In this document: in pieces, positions 32,609 to 42,035 of the stretch | Numbering within the stretch: the stretch's first letter is position 1 | Layout of the letters: every line of letters begins with the position of its first letter | Assembly (NCBI RefSeq): GCF_029543085.1 | Contig: NZ_CP119967.1 | Span: forward strand, 1,390,501 to 1,454,500 | Direction of reading: 5' to 3' | Origin: Pseudomonas sp. A34-9 | Lineage (GTDB): Bacteria > Pseudomonadota > Gammaproteobacteria > Pseudomonadales > Pseudomonadaceae | DNA length: 64,000 nt | The notes under the pieces: model-generated | Databases searched by the model: none | What the model was told of the DNA's origin: nothing | The model's input: only the letters and a program-made list of their open reading frames with translations | Position numbers and translations under genes: made by a program

Positions 32609-33109
32609 GTGAAAGAGATCACTCAACTGGCCGCCGACCTTGGCCGACGCCTGCAACTGCTCAATGCCCATGTGACCACCGCCGAGTCGTGTACCGGTGG
32701 CGGGATAGCCGAAGCTATCACACGGATTCCCGGCAGTTCGGCGTGGTTCGAGGCGGGCTACGTCACGTATTCCAATCGACAGAAAACCCAGCAATTGAAT
32801 GTCCCGGCCGAGTTGTTCGAATCGGTGGGCGCGGTCAGTCGTGAAGTTGTAGAAGCCATGGTGCGTGGCGCGCAGGACAAAAGCCTGGCACGGTTTGCCG
32901 TCGCGGTCAGTGGTGTCGCAGGGCCGGACGGTGGTTCACCGAACAAACCGGTGGGCACCGTCTGGCTCGCTTGGGGTGTCGGTGAGGTGGTGACCAGCGA
33001 GGTTCAGCACTTCCCCGGCAATCGCGATGACGTCCGCCGACAAACGGTGAAGGCCGCGCTAGAGGGGCTCCTGCGACTAGCGGCACGAGAAATCGAAAAT
33101 CAGGGGTAG
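32609..33109 (+). CDS. pncC: CinA-like nicotinamide-nucleotide amidohydrolase PncC
   Basis: 166 residues starting GTG at 32609 with CCGGAG upstream; a longer frame from 32570 lacks a ribosome site. [26 protein letters not shown] and [21 protein letters not shown] are the CinA C-terminal domain motifs. The enzyme deamidates NMN to nicotinate mononucleotide in pyridine nucleotide salvage. It stands between the tailocin cluster and recA, the known cinA-recA order in Pseudomonas. Often labelled cinA. Confidence 0.88.
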   Translation: MKEITQLAADLGRRLQLLNAHVTTAESCTGGGIAEAITRIPGSSAWFEAGYVTYSNRQKTQQLNVPAELFESVGAVSREVVEAMVRGAQDKSLARFAVAVSGVAGPDGGSPNKPVGTVWLAWGVGEVVTSEVQHFPGNRDDVRRQTVKAALEGLLRLAAREIENQG

Positions 33110-33136
33110 GCGATCCGCGAGCGCTGTGGAATAATA

Positions 33137-33152
33137 CTGGCTACTTATACAG
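33137..33152 (+). promoter_or_regulatory. LexA-box-like site upstream of recA
   Basis: CTGGCTACTTATACAG matches CTGT-N8-ACAG at 12 of 16 consensus positions, with CTGG instead of CTGT. It lies 40 bases before the recA start. A similar CTGG-N8-ACAG site precedes dinB. Confidence 0.65.
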
Positions 33153-33192
33153 GTGTTGGCCGTCAGGCCTTATTGATTACGTGAGGACTTTA

Positions 33193-34248
33193 ATGGACGA
33201 CAACAAGAAGAAAGCCTTGGCTGCGGCCCTGGGTCAGATCGAACGTCAATTCGGCAAGGGTGCCGTGATGCGTATGGGCGATCAGGACCGTCAGGCGATC
33301 CCGGCTATCTCCACTGGCTCTCTGGGTCTGGACATCGCACTCGGCATTGGCGGTCTGCCAAAAGGCCGTATCGTTGAAATCTACGGTCCGGAATCCTCCG
33401 GTAAAACCACACTGACCTTGTCCGTGATCGCCCAGGCTCAAAAAGCCGGCGCGACCTGCGCATTCGTCGACGCCGAACACGCCCTCGACCCTGAGTACGC
33501 CGGCAAGCTGGGCGTCAACGTCGACGACCTGCTGGTGTCCCAGCCGGACACCGGCGAACAGGCCCTGGAAATCACCGACATGCTGGTGCGTTCCAACGCG
33601 GTTGACGTCATCATCGTCGACTCCGTGGCTGCACTGGTACCGAAAGCTGAAATCGAAGGCGAAATGGGTGACATGCATGTGGGCCTGCAAGCCCGTCTGA
33701 TGTCCCAGGCGCTGCGTAAAATCACCGGTAACATCAAGAACGCGAACTGCCTGGTGATCTTCATCAACCAGATCCGTATGAAGATCGGCGTGATGTTCGG
33801 TAGCCCGGAAACCACCACCGGTGGTAACGCGCTGAAGTTCTACGCCTCGGTTCGTCTCGACATCCGCCGTACCGGCGCGGTGAAAGAAGGCGACGAAGTG
33901 GTCGGTAGCGAAACCCGCGTCAAGGTTGTGAAGAACAAGGTCGCTTCGCCGTTCCGTCAGGCCGAGTTCCAGATTCTTTACGGCAAAGGCATCTACCTCA
34001 ACGGCGAGATGATCGACCTCGGCGTGCTGCACGGTTTCGTTGAAAAATCCGGCGCCTGGTATGCCTACGAAGGCACCAAGATCGGTCAGGGCAAGGCCAA
34101 CTCGGCCAAGTTCCTGGCAGACAACCCGGAAATCGCCGCGAAGCTTGAGAAGCAACTGCGTGACAAGTTGCTCACTCCAGCAGTGATCGACTCCAAGGCC
34201 TCTGCAGTCAAAGAGACTGAAGACGACCTGGCCGACGCTGATATCTGA
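33193..34248 (+). CDS. recA: Recombinase RecA
   Basis: 351 residues from ATG 33193, after TGAGGA. Walker [10 protein letters not shown], Walker B-like [12 protein letters not shown], and the DNA-binding loop region with [16 protein letters not shown] are all intact, as is the acidic C-terminus. It promotes strand exchange and, when bound to single-stranded DNA, stimulates LexA and phage repressor self-cleavage. That makes it the probable trigger for the tailocin at the left of the window. recX follows eight bases later, forming one operon. Confidence 0.98.
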   Translation: MDDNKKKALAAALGQIERQFGKGAVMRMGDQDRQAIPAISTGSLGLDIALGIGGLPKGRIVEIYGPESSGKTTLTLSVIAQAQKAGATCAFVDAEHALDPEYAGKLGVNVDDLLVSQPDTGEQALEITDMLVRSNAVDVIIVDSVAALVPKAEIEGEMGDMHVGLQARLMSQALRKITGNIKNANCLVIFINQIRMKIGVMFGSPETTTGGNALKFYASVRLDIRRTGAVKEGDEVVGSETRVKVVKNKVASPFRQAEFQILYGKGIYLNGEMIDLGVLHGFVEKSGAWYAYEGTKIGQGKANSAKFLADNPEIAAKLEKQLRDKLLTPAVIDSKASAVKETEDDLADADI

Positions 34249-34256
34249 TTGCAGCG

Positions 34257-34727
34257 ATGACCACCGCCGTACTCGATACCCTCGTCGCGGTGCGGCGAAC
34301 CGCCATGGACCTGCTCGCACGCCGCGAGCACGGTCGAGTCGAGCTGACGCGTAAACTGCGTCAGCGCGGCGCTGAAGCGGAGATGATCGAAACAGCCCTC
34401 GACCGTTTGACGGAAGAGGGGCTGCTTTCCGAAGCCCGCTACCTTGAAAGCTTTGTTTCCTACCGTGCCCGTTCCGGCTATGGCCCTCTGCGGATTCGCG
34501 AAGAGCTGAGCCAGCGCGGCTTGCAACGTGCCGATATCGAACTCGCCCTGCGCGAAAGCGGTATCAGTTGGCAGGAGCAACTGCAGGAAACGTGGCAACG
34601 CAAGTTCTCCGGGCATCTACCGATTGATGCGAAAGAGCGGGCCAAGCAAGGCCGTTTCCTGGCGTATCGAGGCTTTTCGATGGAGATGATCAACCGCTTG
34701 TTCAGCGGTCGAGGGATGGACGATTAA
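34257..34727 (+). CDS. recX: Regulatory protein RecX
   Basis: 156 residues, with the three-helix repeats of the family: [40 protein letters not shown], and [21 protein letters not shown]. RecX limits RecA filament growth. It is directly downstream of recA, the usual arrangement, and is followed by a strong terminator. Confidence 0.95.
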   Translation: MTTAVLDTLVAVRRTAMDLLARREHGRVELTRKLRQRGAEAEMIETALDRLTEEGLLSEARYLESFVSYRARSGYGPLRIREELSQRGLQRADIELALRESGISWQEQLQETWQRKFSGHLPIDAKERAKQGRFLAYRGFSMEMINRLFSGRGMDD

Positions 34728-34740
34728 ACCGATTCAATAA

Positions 34741-34778
34741 AAACGGCCCGCTATGAAAATAGCGGGCCGTTTTTTTTT
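34741..34778 (+). terminator. Terminator of the recA-recX operon
   Basis: ACGGCCCGCTAT and ATAGCGGGCCGT form a perfect 12-bp stem around GAAA, followed by eight T. The A-run upstream means it may also serve the convergent gene on the other strand. Confidence 0.92.
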
Positions 34779-34782
34779 GCCT

Positions 34783-35901
34783 TCAAATTACCTTTGACGG
34801 TTCGCGCGAGCGTTCCACTGTTTGCGGCCGTGAATCGGCCCAGTTTTCCGGCAGGTTGATGTAGTCAATCAACTCCCTCAGGCGCCCGTGAGTGCGCGCA
34901 TTGAAGGCGAAGGCCAGTCGGGCCAAATGACTGAATTGCGCTTCATCGTGTTCCTCGCCGGCGTAGGCGTGTTGATGAAACTGGTCACTCAGGCACAAAT
35001 CGGCAAAAGCTTCCTGCATGTGCTCCAGCGCCTGATCGCTGAGCTGGTGATGCATGCGGATCACAAATTGCCGCTTGAGCCAGCGACTGGAGTGGAAGTT
35101 GCTGTAGAACTGATTTATCTGCTCCACCGCTTCTTCAACGCTGTAAACCAGTCGCATCAGCTTCATGTCGGTCGGCAGGATGTAGCGGTTAGCCTCCAGT
35201 TGTTGGCGGATAAAGTCCATCGCGCCTTGCCAGAAGGTGCCGCCCGGTGCATCCAGCAACACCACCGGCACCAAGGGACTTTTACCGGTCTGGATCAGCG
35301 TGAGCACTTCCAGCGCTTCATCCAGCGTGCCGAACCCGCCGGGGCATAAAACCAGTGCGTCAGCCTCCTTGACGAAGAACAGTTTGCGCGTGAAGAAGAA
35401 GTGGAACGGCAACAGATTGCCGGTGCCGTCGACGGTCGGGTTGGCATGCTGTTCGAAGGGCAGGGTAATGTTGAACCCGAGGCTGTGATCGCGGCCGGCG
35501 CCCTCATGCGCAGCGGCCATGATGCCGCCCCCGGCGCCAGTGATGACCATCATGTTCGAACGCGTCAGTGCCGCGCCGAGTTCACGGGCCATGGCATACA
35601 GCGGGTGCTCGACCGGCGTGCGCGCCGAGCCGAACACTGTGACTTTGCGTCGGCCCTTGAACTGCTCCAGCACGCGGAATGCCTGCTCCAGTTCGCGCAG
35701 GGCTTGCAGGGTGATCTTGGCGTTCCAGCGATTGTGGTCTTCCTGGGCCATGCGCAGCACGGTCAGGATCATGTCGCGGTAGATGGGAATATTCGGGCTG
35801 TTGGGGGAAACACGGTTGAGTTGTGCTTCGACCTGGCTGATGAGGTCGGGACCGCTTTCCTGAAAATGACGGCTCAAGAGGTCATTCGGTTGGTAAGGCA
35901 T
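34783..35901 (-). CDS. LOG-family protein (TIGR00730-like nucleotide 5'-monophosphate phosphoribohydrolase fold)
   Basis: 372 residues. KVTVFGSARTP near residue 87, GAGGGIMAAAHEGA near 122 and the family motif PGGFGTLDE at 187-195 identify a Rossmann-like LOG protein, once mislabelled lysine decarboxylase. It is longer than plant LOG enzymes, with extra N- and C-terminal helices. Members hydrolyse nucleoside monophosphates to base and ribose phosphate; the substrate here is unknown. Convergent with recX. Confidence 0.85.
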   Translation of the reverse strand: MPYQPNDLLSRHFQESGPDLISQVEAQLNRVSPNSPNIPIYRDMILTVLRMAQEDHNRWNAKITLQALRELEQAFRVLEQFKGRRKVTVFGSARTPVEHPLYAMARELGAALTRSNMMVITGAGGGIMAAAHEGAGRDHSLGFNITLPFEQHANPTVDGTGNLLPFHFFFTRKLFFVKEADALVLCPGGFGTLDEALEVLTLIQTGKSPLVPVVLLDAPGGTFWQGAMDFIRQQLEANRYILPTDMKLMRLVYSVEEAVEQINQFYSNFHSSRWLKRQFVIRMHHQLSDQALEHMQEAFADLCLSDQFHQHAYAGEEHDEAQFSHLARLAFAFNARTHGRLRELIDYINLPENWADSRPQTVERSREPSKVI

Positions 35902-36251
35902 TCAACGTCTCCTTCTGCACAGAGCGGTTGGCCCTGACGAGCGGCGTCAGTGCCGCGCTGCAAAAAACACACGATCGGCAGTTCCTTTCCTGCCGTTGAA
36001 AAGTGATCGGGAATACTCTGAATCTAGACCCTTGCGCGCATTTGCGCTGACTTGATCATTGCGCCGCAAGGTTTTGGCTGGCAACCGTTTATTGTTTTTT
36101 ACCAATGCCGTCACCGCTCGTCCGAACGTGCGGCGGGCGGCAATCCCTCTGATTAACTAACTTACAGGCGCCGTACGACAGCTTTGCGTCAACGACCGTA
36201 CGCCAGGCGCACGCTATTCAAGGATTTGCGGGTAGCAAGGAGGCGGGACAT
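35902..36251. other. Intergenic region between divergent genes, 350 bp
   Basis: It should hold the promoters of the LOG gene (leftward) and the small gene at 36252 (rightward). There is AAGGAG immediately before 36252. I see no clear -10/-35 pair, hairpin terminator or RNA gene. Confidence 0.4.
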
Positions 36252-36446
36252 ATGGCCAGAGTGATTCTGGAAATCGATACGCAGCTGTATCGAATGTTGC
36301 AGGCATCAGCCGAGACCAATCAACTCAGTCTCGAAGAGGAGTGCTGCCGGCGGTTGGCGGGCGGCGAGCGCCGCTCACACTATCTACAGGCCTTGTTGGC
36401 CGAACTGCGCGCCGAGGATGAACAGCGGCGCGCCAATTCGCGATGA
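36252..36446 (+). CDS. Small conserved protein, possible ribbon-helix-helix type
   Basis: 64 residues, strong AGCAAGGAGGCGGGAC upstream. MARVILEIDTQLYRMLQASAETNQLSLEEECCRRL has the strand-helix-helix rhythm of Arc/MetJ-like DNA-binding proteins, followed by a charged tail. It ends exactly where the convergent gene ends. Function not known; the DNA-binding suggestion is weak. Confidence 0.6.
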   Translation: MARVILEIDTQLYRMLQASAETNQLSLEEECCRRLAGGERRSHYLQALLAELRAEDEQRRANSR

Positions 36447-36872
36447 TTACTTCTTCTTCGCCGGGCCGGCTTTCGGGCAATCCGATTCCTGGTAACTGGC
36501 GGAGCCGATCGCTTTGTTGGTTTTCACTTCCGTGAAGTCGTAACGCATGATCGCGCCCTTGGCCATCAGCTTGCGAAACGACGGGTTGTTGCACACTGAA
36601 GCGCCCAACTGGAAATACACGGCTTTAGGGTCAGCGCGCATCTTGTCGGCGTGGCTCTTTTGCACGCTCAGGTGGTTGATCAACTGCGTGCCTTCAACGG
36701 TGTAGCCCTGATCAAGAATGTCTTCATTGATGGCGCGTGGCGTGCCGACGCTGCTTTGGGCGGCGACGTTGCGCAGCTCTCGGTTCAGATTCTGCTCACT
36801 CAGGGAGGCAGCCTGAGCGGTGAAGGACGACGCCAGCAGAATGGCAGCGGTGGGAACGATAAGGCGCAGCAT
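36447..36872 (-). CDS. Secreted PA3611-type protein (quorum-sensing-regulated virulence factor family)
   Basis: 141 residues from the ATG at 36872, with AGGAGAG upstream; the longer frame to 37313 runs through the divergent promoter. Residues 1-21 form a signal peptide (MLRLIVPTAAILLASSFTAQA). The mature part ASLSEQNLNRELRNVA... with two Cys (ASVCNNPSF, ESDCPKAG) matches the PA3611 family, placed near recA in P. aeruginosa as well. Likely periplasmic; the molecular function is not established. Confidence 0.78.
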   Translation of the reverse strand: MLRLIVPTAAILLASSFTAQAASLSEQNLNRELRNVAAQSSVGTPRAINEDILDQGYTVEGTQLINHLSVQKSHADKMRADPKAVYFQLGASVCNNPSFRKLMAKGAIMRYDFTEVKTNKAIGSASYQESDCPKAGPAKKK

Positions 36873-37061
36873 GAAACTCTCCTGGTTCAGTGACTGGTGG
36901 TTCGACCAGCCACGTGACTGTGCGTTCAGTGGCGGCGAATTATAGGGGAGCCGGTCGGGAGGGTACAGGCTTGTGCCCGTCGCTCTGGTAAACTGCCGGC
37001 CTTTATTGCCCTGCCGAGTGTTGTTCGTGTCGAGTTTCCCTGTCTGCCGGCGCTGCCCGCG

Positions 37062-37808
37062 ATGAATCATGCCCCCAACGCCGTCGCCCGTTTGCGTGAT
37101 CAACGCGAAGATGAAGGCATCAAGCCGATTCAGGCCCGTGGCTTTCGCTCCGAACGTTGCCGCGACTGCCGGGTGATCATCAGCCATTGCCTGTGCGCCT
37201 GGCGGCCGAGTGTCGACACCCGTTCGGGCGTGTGCCTGATCATGACCGGCAAGGAAGTGTTCAAACCGAGCAATACCGGATGGCTGATCGCCGATGTGGT
37301 GCGCGATAACCATGCGTTCATCTGGTCACGCACCGAGCCCGATCCGCAGATGCTCGAACTGCTCAACGACCCGCAATGGCAGCCGTATCTGGTGTTTCCC
37401 GGCGAATACGTTGAACGGTCGCGTGTAACCAACACCGTTGCGATCGATAGCAGCAAGCGCCCGCTGTTCATTCTGCTCGACGCCACCTGGACCGAGGCGC
37501 GGAAAATCTTCCGCAAGAGTCCGTATTTCGATCGTTTGCCGATATTGAGCCTGTTGCCCGATAAACTCTCGCGCTACCGCTTGCGCCGCTCGACCCGCAG
37601 TGAGCACTTGTGCACCGCCGAAGTCGCGGCACTGTGCCTGGAACTGGCCGGTGACAGTGACGCCGCCTCTGCGCTGGACGCCTATTTCGATGTGTTCAGC
37701 CAGCATTACCTTGGCGCCAAGCAGCAGTTGGACATGAATGAATCGACGCCGGCCCACGCTGAGTTGTTGCCCTATATACGAAAGCCGCAGCCGGAGTTGG
37801 CCCAATAG
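37062..37808 (+). CDS. DTW-domain tRNA-uridine aminocarboxypropyltransferase-like protein
   Basis: 248 residues. Cys33, 36, 43 and 45 (RCRDCRVIISHCLC) form the zinc-binding start, and D140-A-T-W (FILLDATWTEARKIF) is the DTW motif. RYRLRRSTRSEHLCTAEVAALCLE is also typical. Family members (E. coli TapT) transfer an aminocarboxypropyl group from SAM to U47 of tRNAs. All key motifs are present. Confidence 0.85.
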   Translation: MNHAPNAVARLRDQREDEGIKPIQARGFRSERCRDCRVIISHCLCAWRPSVDTRSGVCLIMTGKEVFKPSNTGWLIADVVRDNHAFIWSRTEPDPQMLELLNDPQWQPYLVFPGEYVERSRVTNTVAIDSSKRPLFILLDATWTEARKIFRKSPYFDRLPILSLLPDKLSRYRLRRSTRSEHLCTAEVAALCLELAGDSDAASALDAYFDVFSQHYLGAKQQLDMNESTPAHAELLPYIRKPQPELAQ

Positions 37809-38032
37809 TGGCCCATACTATACACACCGGCGGCCGTGCTGCTTGACCACCCCGTCTTCGCTGGGCATGCTTGGCGCCGATTGGGGGGCGGCCAAGGTTT
37901 GAAACGCCGTGTTTGCTGTTGATTGGCGTTGAACGTGCCCCTGTGGATATCGCTTCAGAAGCGGCATCTTGAGTTGCTTTGGCCAGACCGGAATGCACCG
38001 GGTCTGCCATCAAAAACAGGATCATTTGAAAA

Positions 38033-38683
38033 ATGGCCACATACGACATCCTGATTGCCGATGATCACCCTCTGTTTCGTAGCGCCCTGCATCAAGCGGT
38101 GACGCTGGGCCTTGGTCCGGATGTCCGGCTGGTAGAAGTGGCGAGCATCGCCGAGCTGGAAACGCGCCTGACCGAAAAGGCTGACTGGGATCTGGTCCTG
38201 CTGGACCTGAACATGCCCGGCGCTTTCGGGTTTTCCGGATTGGTCATGCTACGCGGACAGTACCCGCAGATTCCGGTGGTGATGGTTTCGGCGCAGGAAG
38301 AAGCTTCGGTGATGGTCAAATCCCGTGAGTTCGGTGCCAGTGGTTTCATTCCCAAGTCCAGCGACCTCAGCGTGATTCAGGAGGCCGTGCGCAAAGTACT
38401 CGATGGCGATGTGTTCTGGCCGCCGCAGGCATTCGAGGCAGTCGCCGTTTCCGACGAAGCCAAAGCCGCCAGCGATGGCCTCGCCAGCCTGACGCCGCAG
38501 CAGTTCCGTGTGTTGACCATGGTCTGCGAAGGTCTGCTGAACAAGCAGATTGCCTATGAGCTGAGTGTCTCGGAAGCGACGATCAAAGCCCACGTCACGG
38601 CGATCTTTCGCAAGCTGAATGTGCGCACTCGCACGCAAGCGGCTTTACTGCTGCAACAACTTGAGTCAATTCCGAGCCAATAA
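38033..38683 (+). CDS. erdR: LuxR-family response regulator ErdR
   Basis: 216 residues. Receiver domain 5-120 with Asp10/Asp11, phosphoacceptor Asp58 (LLDLNMPG) and Lys near 108. A LuxR helix-turn-helix at about 148-210 (LTPQQFRVLTMVCEGLLNKQIAYELSVSEATIKAHV). The sequence and its place directly before dgkA match ErdR of Pseudomonas, a regulator of ethanol/acetate and related carbon metabolism. No kinase gene lies beside it. Confidence 0.85.
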   Translation: MATYDILIADDHPLFRSALHQAVTLGLGPDVRLVEVASIAELETRLTEKADWDLVLLDLNMPGAFGFSGLVMLRGQYPQIPVVMVSAQEEASVMVKSREFGASGFIPKSSDLSVIQEAVRKVLDGDVFWPPQAFEAVAVSDEAKAASDGLASLTPQQFRVLTMVCEGLLNKQIAYELSVSEATIKAHVTAIFRKLNVRTRTQAALLLQQLESIPSQ

Positions 38684-38757
38684 AGGCTGGCGTCTTCACG
38701 CTTTTTTGACTTTTGTTGCTCTAGCTTTCCCACTCCTTTTTGGTTGGTTTCTACTTT

Positions 38758-39120
38758 ATGTCACCTTTCAAGGGCCAGACCGGCCTGAAACGTATTCTCA
38801 ACGCCTCCGGTTATTCGCTGGACGGCTTGCGTGCAGCCTTCACCGGTGAAGCAGCTTTCCGCCAATTGGTATTGCTCAATGTGGTGCTGATTCCGCTGAC
38901 GTTCTTCCTCAATGTCAGCCGCGTTGAGCAGGCACTGTTGATTGCCGTGTGCCTGCTGGCGCTGATCGTCGAGTTGTTGAACTCGGCAGTCGAAGCGGCC
39001 ATCGACCGCATTTCGCTGGAACTGCACCCGCTGTCGAAGAACGCCAAGGACATGGGCAGCGCCGCGCAATTCGTGGCACTGAGCATGATCGCGCTGGTGT
39101 GGGCGGTGATTCTGCTTTAA
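38758..39120 (+). CDS. dgkA: Diacylglycerol kinase
   Basis: 120 residues from ATG 38758; a TTG at 38740 would add six residues, and neither has a strong ribosome site. Three membrane segments and the motif VELLNSAVEAAIDRIS...HPLSKNAKDMGSAA with the catalytic Glu identify the small trimeric DgkA. It recycles diacylglycerol made during membrane-derived glucan and lipid A modification. Ends four bases past the convergent finR stop. Confidence 0.93.
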   Translation: MSPFKGQTGLKRILNASGYSLDGLRAAFTGEAAFRQLVLLNVVLIPLTFFLNVSRVEQALLIAVCLLALIVELLNSAVEAAIDRISLELHPLSKNAKDMGSAAQFVALSMIALVWAVILL

Positions 39121-40043
39121 GCGATTGTCGGCAAGACGATCTCGTCGCTGCGCTGCACCCCGGCGGTGAAAGCGCGGCACAGATCGAGAAACTCGCGCAT
39201 GGCGGAGGTCTGGTACTTCTGCTTGTGCCAGATGAAGTAGAACTGCCGCGCCAGATCCAAGTCCGGCGTCTCCACCGGCACCAGACTGCCGCGCCGGAAC
39301 GCATCACGCAGCGCCAGGCGTGAGATGCAGCCAATCCCCAGCCCCGATTCCACCGCGCGTTTGATCGCTTCGGTGTGTTCCAGCTCCAGACGGATATTCA
39401 GCGCACTGCGATGGTGACGCATGGCCTGATCGAAGGTCAGCCGTGTGCCGGAACCCTGTTCGCGAAGAATCCATGCCTCGTGCGTCAGCTCCTCCATGGT
39501 CGCCGTGCCGCGTTTGGCCAGTGGATGCTGCGGCGCGCAGAACACCACCAGCTCATCCTCGACCCAACTCTGCACTTCGATGTCCGGGTGGCTGCAATCG
39601 CCTTCGATCAGACCCAGATCAATTTCGTAATGGGCGACTTGCTGCACGATATTGGCAGTGTTCTGCACGTGCAGTTTCACCTGGCTTTCCGGGTGGCGCT
39701 GCATGAAGCTACCGATCAGCAGGGTCGCCAGGTAATTGCCGATGGTCAGCGTCGCGCCGACCGACAGGGAGCCGAAACCGGATTTGCCGTTGAGCAGGTC
39801 TTCGATTTCCTTGGCCTGATCGAGCAGGGCCACCGCCTGTGGCAACAGCTGTTTGCCGAGGGCGTTGAGGCTCAGCCGTTTACCGGCGCGGTCGAACAGC
39901 TGGCAGCTGGATTGGCGCTCCAGTTCAGTAATCGATGTGCTGGCGGCCGACTGCGAGAGGTTGAGCAGACCCGCAGCACGGGATACGCTTTCCTGCTGGG
40001 CGACGGCGACGAAGACTTGCAGTTGACGGAGAGTAAATCGCAT
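39117..40043 (-). CDS. finR: LysR-type regulator FinR
   Basis: 308 residues from the ATG at 40043 (MRFTLRQLQVFVAVAQQESVSRAAGLLNLSQSAAS), giving a standard N-terminal winged helix; upstream frame codons lie in the divergent promoter. The C-terminal effector domain is intact to LVPVETPDLDLARQFYFIWHK. In Pseudomonas, FinR activates the divergent fpr gene under oxidative or redox stress, and exactly that arrangement is present. Confidence 0.9.
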   Translation of the reverse strand: MRFTLRQLQVFVAVAQQESVSRAAGLLNLSQSAASTSITELERQSSCQLFDRAGKRLSLNALGKQLLPQAVALLDQAKEIEDLLNGKSGFGSLSVGATLTIGNYLATLLIGSFMQRHPESQVKLHVQNTANIVQQVAHYEIDLGLIEGDCSHPDIEVQSWVEDELVVFCAPQHPLAKRGTATMEELTHEAWILREQGSGTRLTFDQAMRHHRSALNIRLELEHTEAIKRAVESGLGIGCISRLALRDAFRRGSLVPVETPDLDLARQFYFIWHKQKYQTSAMREFLDLCRAFTAGVQRSDEIVLPTIA

Positions 40044-40176
40044 ATCGATATAACCGATAACCCTTATCTTAATAATCCAGTTAACAGATATTGTCGTCGC
40101 TATTAGAATGCGATGCAATTGCGCACCGTCGCCTTCAAAAGCCAGCGCAGACCCAATCTCCAGGAGTCAAACGTAC
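40044..40176. promoter_or_regulatory. finR-fpr divergent regulatory region
   Basis: 133 bp between the two starts. It contains GATAACCCTTATC (40057-40069), a GATAA/TTATC dyad, and AT-rich sequence around 40065-40105 suitable for promoter elements. LysR regulators bind T-N11-A dyads in such regions; the exact FinR site was not determined. Confidence 0.45.
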
Positions 40177-40956
40177 ATGAGCAACATGAACCACGAGCGT
40201 GTCCTCAGTGTTCATCACTGGAACGACACTCTGTTCAGCTTCAAGTGCACCCGCGATCCGGGCCTGCGCTTCGAGAACGGTCAGTTCGTGATGATCGGCC
40301 TGCAACAGCCCAACGGCCGCCCGCTTATGCGCGCTTACTCGATCGCCAGCCCGAACTGGGAAGAACATCTGGAGTTCTTCAGCATCAAGGTGCAGGACGG
40401 TCCGCTGACCTCGCAACTGCAGCACTTGAAGGAAGGCGACGAGATCATCATCTCGAAAAAGCCTACCGGCACCCTGGTGCTGGACGACCTGAACCCGGGC
40501 AAGCATTTGTACCTGCTGAGCACCGGCACTGGCCTGGCGCCGTTCATGAGCGTCATTCAGGACCCGGAAACCTACGAGCGCTTTGAAAAAGTGATCCTGG
40601 TCCACGGTGTGCGTTACGTCAACGAAGTCGCCTACCGCGAATTCATCACCGAGCACCTGCCGCAGAACGAGTTCTTCGGCGAAGCGCTGCGTGACAAGCT
40701 GATCTACTACCCGACCGTGACCCGCGAGCCTTTCGAGAATCAGGGTCGTCTGACCGACCTGATGCGCAGCGGCAAGCTGTTCAGCGACATCGGCCTGCCG
40801 CCGATCAACCCGCAGGACGACCGCGCGATGATCTGCGGCAGCCCGAGCATGCTCGACGAGACCAGCGAAGTGCTCGACAGCTTCGGCCTGAAGATCTCGG
40901 CGCGGATGCGCGAGCCGGGTGATTACCTGATCGAGCGTGCGTTCGTAGAAAAGTAA
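40177..40956 (+). CDS. fpr: Ferredoxin/flavodoxin-NADP+ reductase
   Basis: 259 residues with CAGGAG at 40161-40166. FAD motif RAYSIASPNWEEHLEF, NADP motif LLSTGTGLAPFMSVI, and C-terminal MREPGDYLIERAFVEK are those of bacterial subclass FPR. It exchanges electrons between NADPH and ferredoxin or flavodoxin, supporting Fe-S assembly and redox balance. Transcribed divergently from finR; ends before a strong terminator. Confidence 0.95.
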   Translation: MSNMNHERVLSVHHWNDTLFSFKCTRDPGLRFENGQFVMIGLQQPNGRPLMRAYSIASPNWEEHLEFFSIKVQDGPLTSQLQHLKEGDEIIISKKPTGTLVLDDLNPGKHLYLLSTGTGLAPFMSVIQDPETYERFEKVILVHGVRYVNEVAYREFITEHLPQNEFFGEALRDKLIYYPTVTREPFENQGRLTDLMRSGKLFSDIGLPPINPQDDRAMICGSPSMLDETSEVLDSFGLKISARMREPGDYLIERAFVEK

Positions 40957-41016
40957 GCTGTTGAGGTGACGCAGAGCGTCAACGGATGTATTCCCACGCA
41001 GAGCGTGGGAACGATC

Positions 41017-41055
41017 AGCCCCCATTGCCTGAATTGGCAATGGGGGCTTTTTTAT
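41017..41055 (+). terminator. Terminator of fpr
   Basis: AGCCCCCATTGCC and GGCAATGGGGGCT form a 13-bp perfect stem with a 6-base loop, followed by TTTTTT. Confidence 0.92.
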
Positions 41056-41072
41056 GCCCGACACATTTCCCT

Positions 41073-41155
41073 GTAGAAGCTGCCGCAGGCTGCGATCTTT
41101 TGATCTTGCTTTTTAAGATCAAGATCAAAAGATCGCAGCCTGCGGCAGCTCCTAC
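41073..41155. repeat. REP/BIME-like inverted repeat
   Basis: Arms of 35 bp (41073-41107 and 41121-41155) with one mismatch around a 13-bp centre. The core reads GCTGCCGCAGGCTGCGATC, the CGCAGG variant of the family. Confidence 0.88.
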
Positions 41156-41168
41156 ATTGAGCGAGGTC

Positions 41169-41867
41169 TCAGGCGTCGGCAGGGATGACTTCGAGGACGC
41201 GGATCTGCTCGGGCGTCGGGTAATGCCAGCGCACATCCAGGTCCCAGAATTGCGCACCGTACTCGCGCTCTGGCGCGGGGGTTTGATACGCCGGGCGCGG
41301 ATCCTGCGCCAGACACTGTTCAATCAGCTCCACCAGCGGCTCGCCAAGGCGCTGAGCGTGTGTGTGCGCTTGTTTCAGCGCTGAATCCGTCCACTGCACG
41401 TCAATCAGCTGCGGCGCGGCGCTGGCGATGCTATTGGCGGCTTCGGGGATGTTGTCGGCGTAAGGCACGTAGGGTTTGATGTCGAGAATCGGCGTGCCGT
41501 CGAGCAAGTCGATGCCGGAGATGAACAGGCGATTGGCTTCGACTTTGTCCAGTTTCACCACCGATTGGCCGATGCCGTTGGGACGGTGAGTCGCGCGCGT
41601 GGCGAACACGCCCATGGACTTGTTGCCGCCCAGTCGCGGTGGGCGGACTTTCAGCCGTGGTTTATCTTCTAGCGCTTGATGAAACAGAAACAGCAGCCAG
41701 ACATGGCTGACCTGCTCCAGGCCTTGCACGGCGTCGCCCTGATCGAACGGCGCCACCAATTCCAGCACGCCACGGGCGGCGGGGGCCAGTTGTGGCTGGC
41801 GGGGGATGGCGAATTTCTCCTTGAAGCAGGAGCGCACGAAGCCGATGGGGGAGACGCTGTAAGTCAT
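41169..41867 (-). CDS. trmO: tRNA m6t6A37 methyltransferase TrmO (TsaA/YaeB)
   Basis: 232 residues. Opening SVSPIGFVRSCFKEKFAIPRQPQLAPAARG, then HVWLLFLFH, VGVFATRATHRPNGIGQSVVKL and DGTPILDIKPYVPYAD are the TrmO family motifs. It adds a methyl group to N6 of t6A37 in threonine tRNAs, using SAM in a beta-barrel fold. Complete length and intact motifs. Confidence 0.93.
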   Translation of the reverse strand: MTYSVSPIGFVRSCFKEKFAIPRQPQLAPAARGVLELVAPFDQGDAVQGLEQVSHVWLLFLFHQALEDKPRLKVRPPRLGGNKSMGVFATRATHRPNGIGQSVVKLDKVEANRLFISGIDLLDGTPILDIKPYVPYADNIPEAANSIASAAPQLIDVQWTDSALKQAHTHAQRLGEPLVELIEQCLAQDPRPAYQTPAPEREYGAQFWDLDVRWHYPTPEQIRVLEVIPADA

Positions 41868-41939
41868 GGTTTACATTCGAAGCGGGGCAGGGGTGGGCAT
41901 GATAACCCGTCCCGTCTCAAGTCTGGTGTCAGCAGGGCT

Positions 41940-42024
41940 GGCCTCTTCGCGAGCAAGCTCGCTCCCACATTAAATCTATGGCGTGCACAAGATCCCTGTG
42001 GGAGCGAGCTTGCTCGCGAAGGCC
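41940..42024. repeat. Inverted repeat of a second family (GCGAGCAAGCTCGC type)
   Basis: Arms at 41940-41969 and 41997-42024 share GGCCTTCGCGAGCAAGCTCGCTCCCACA with small differences, around a 27-bp centre. The arm itself contains the palindrome GCGAGCAAGCTCGC. Related to the repeat at 49549. Confidence 0.85.
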
Positions 42025-42035
42025 GCGCCGCCGAC

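Noticed and set aside
36873..37313. N-terminal extension of the PA3611-type protein to 288 residues
   Set aside because: It would cover the divergent promoter and place the signal peptide internally; the 36872 start has a good ribosome site.
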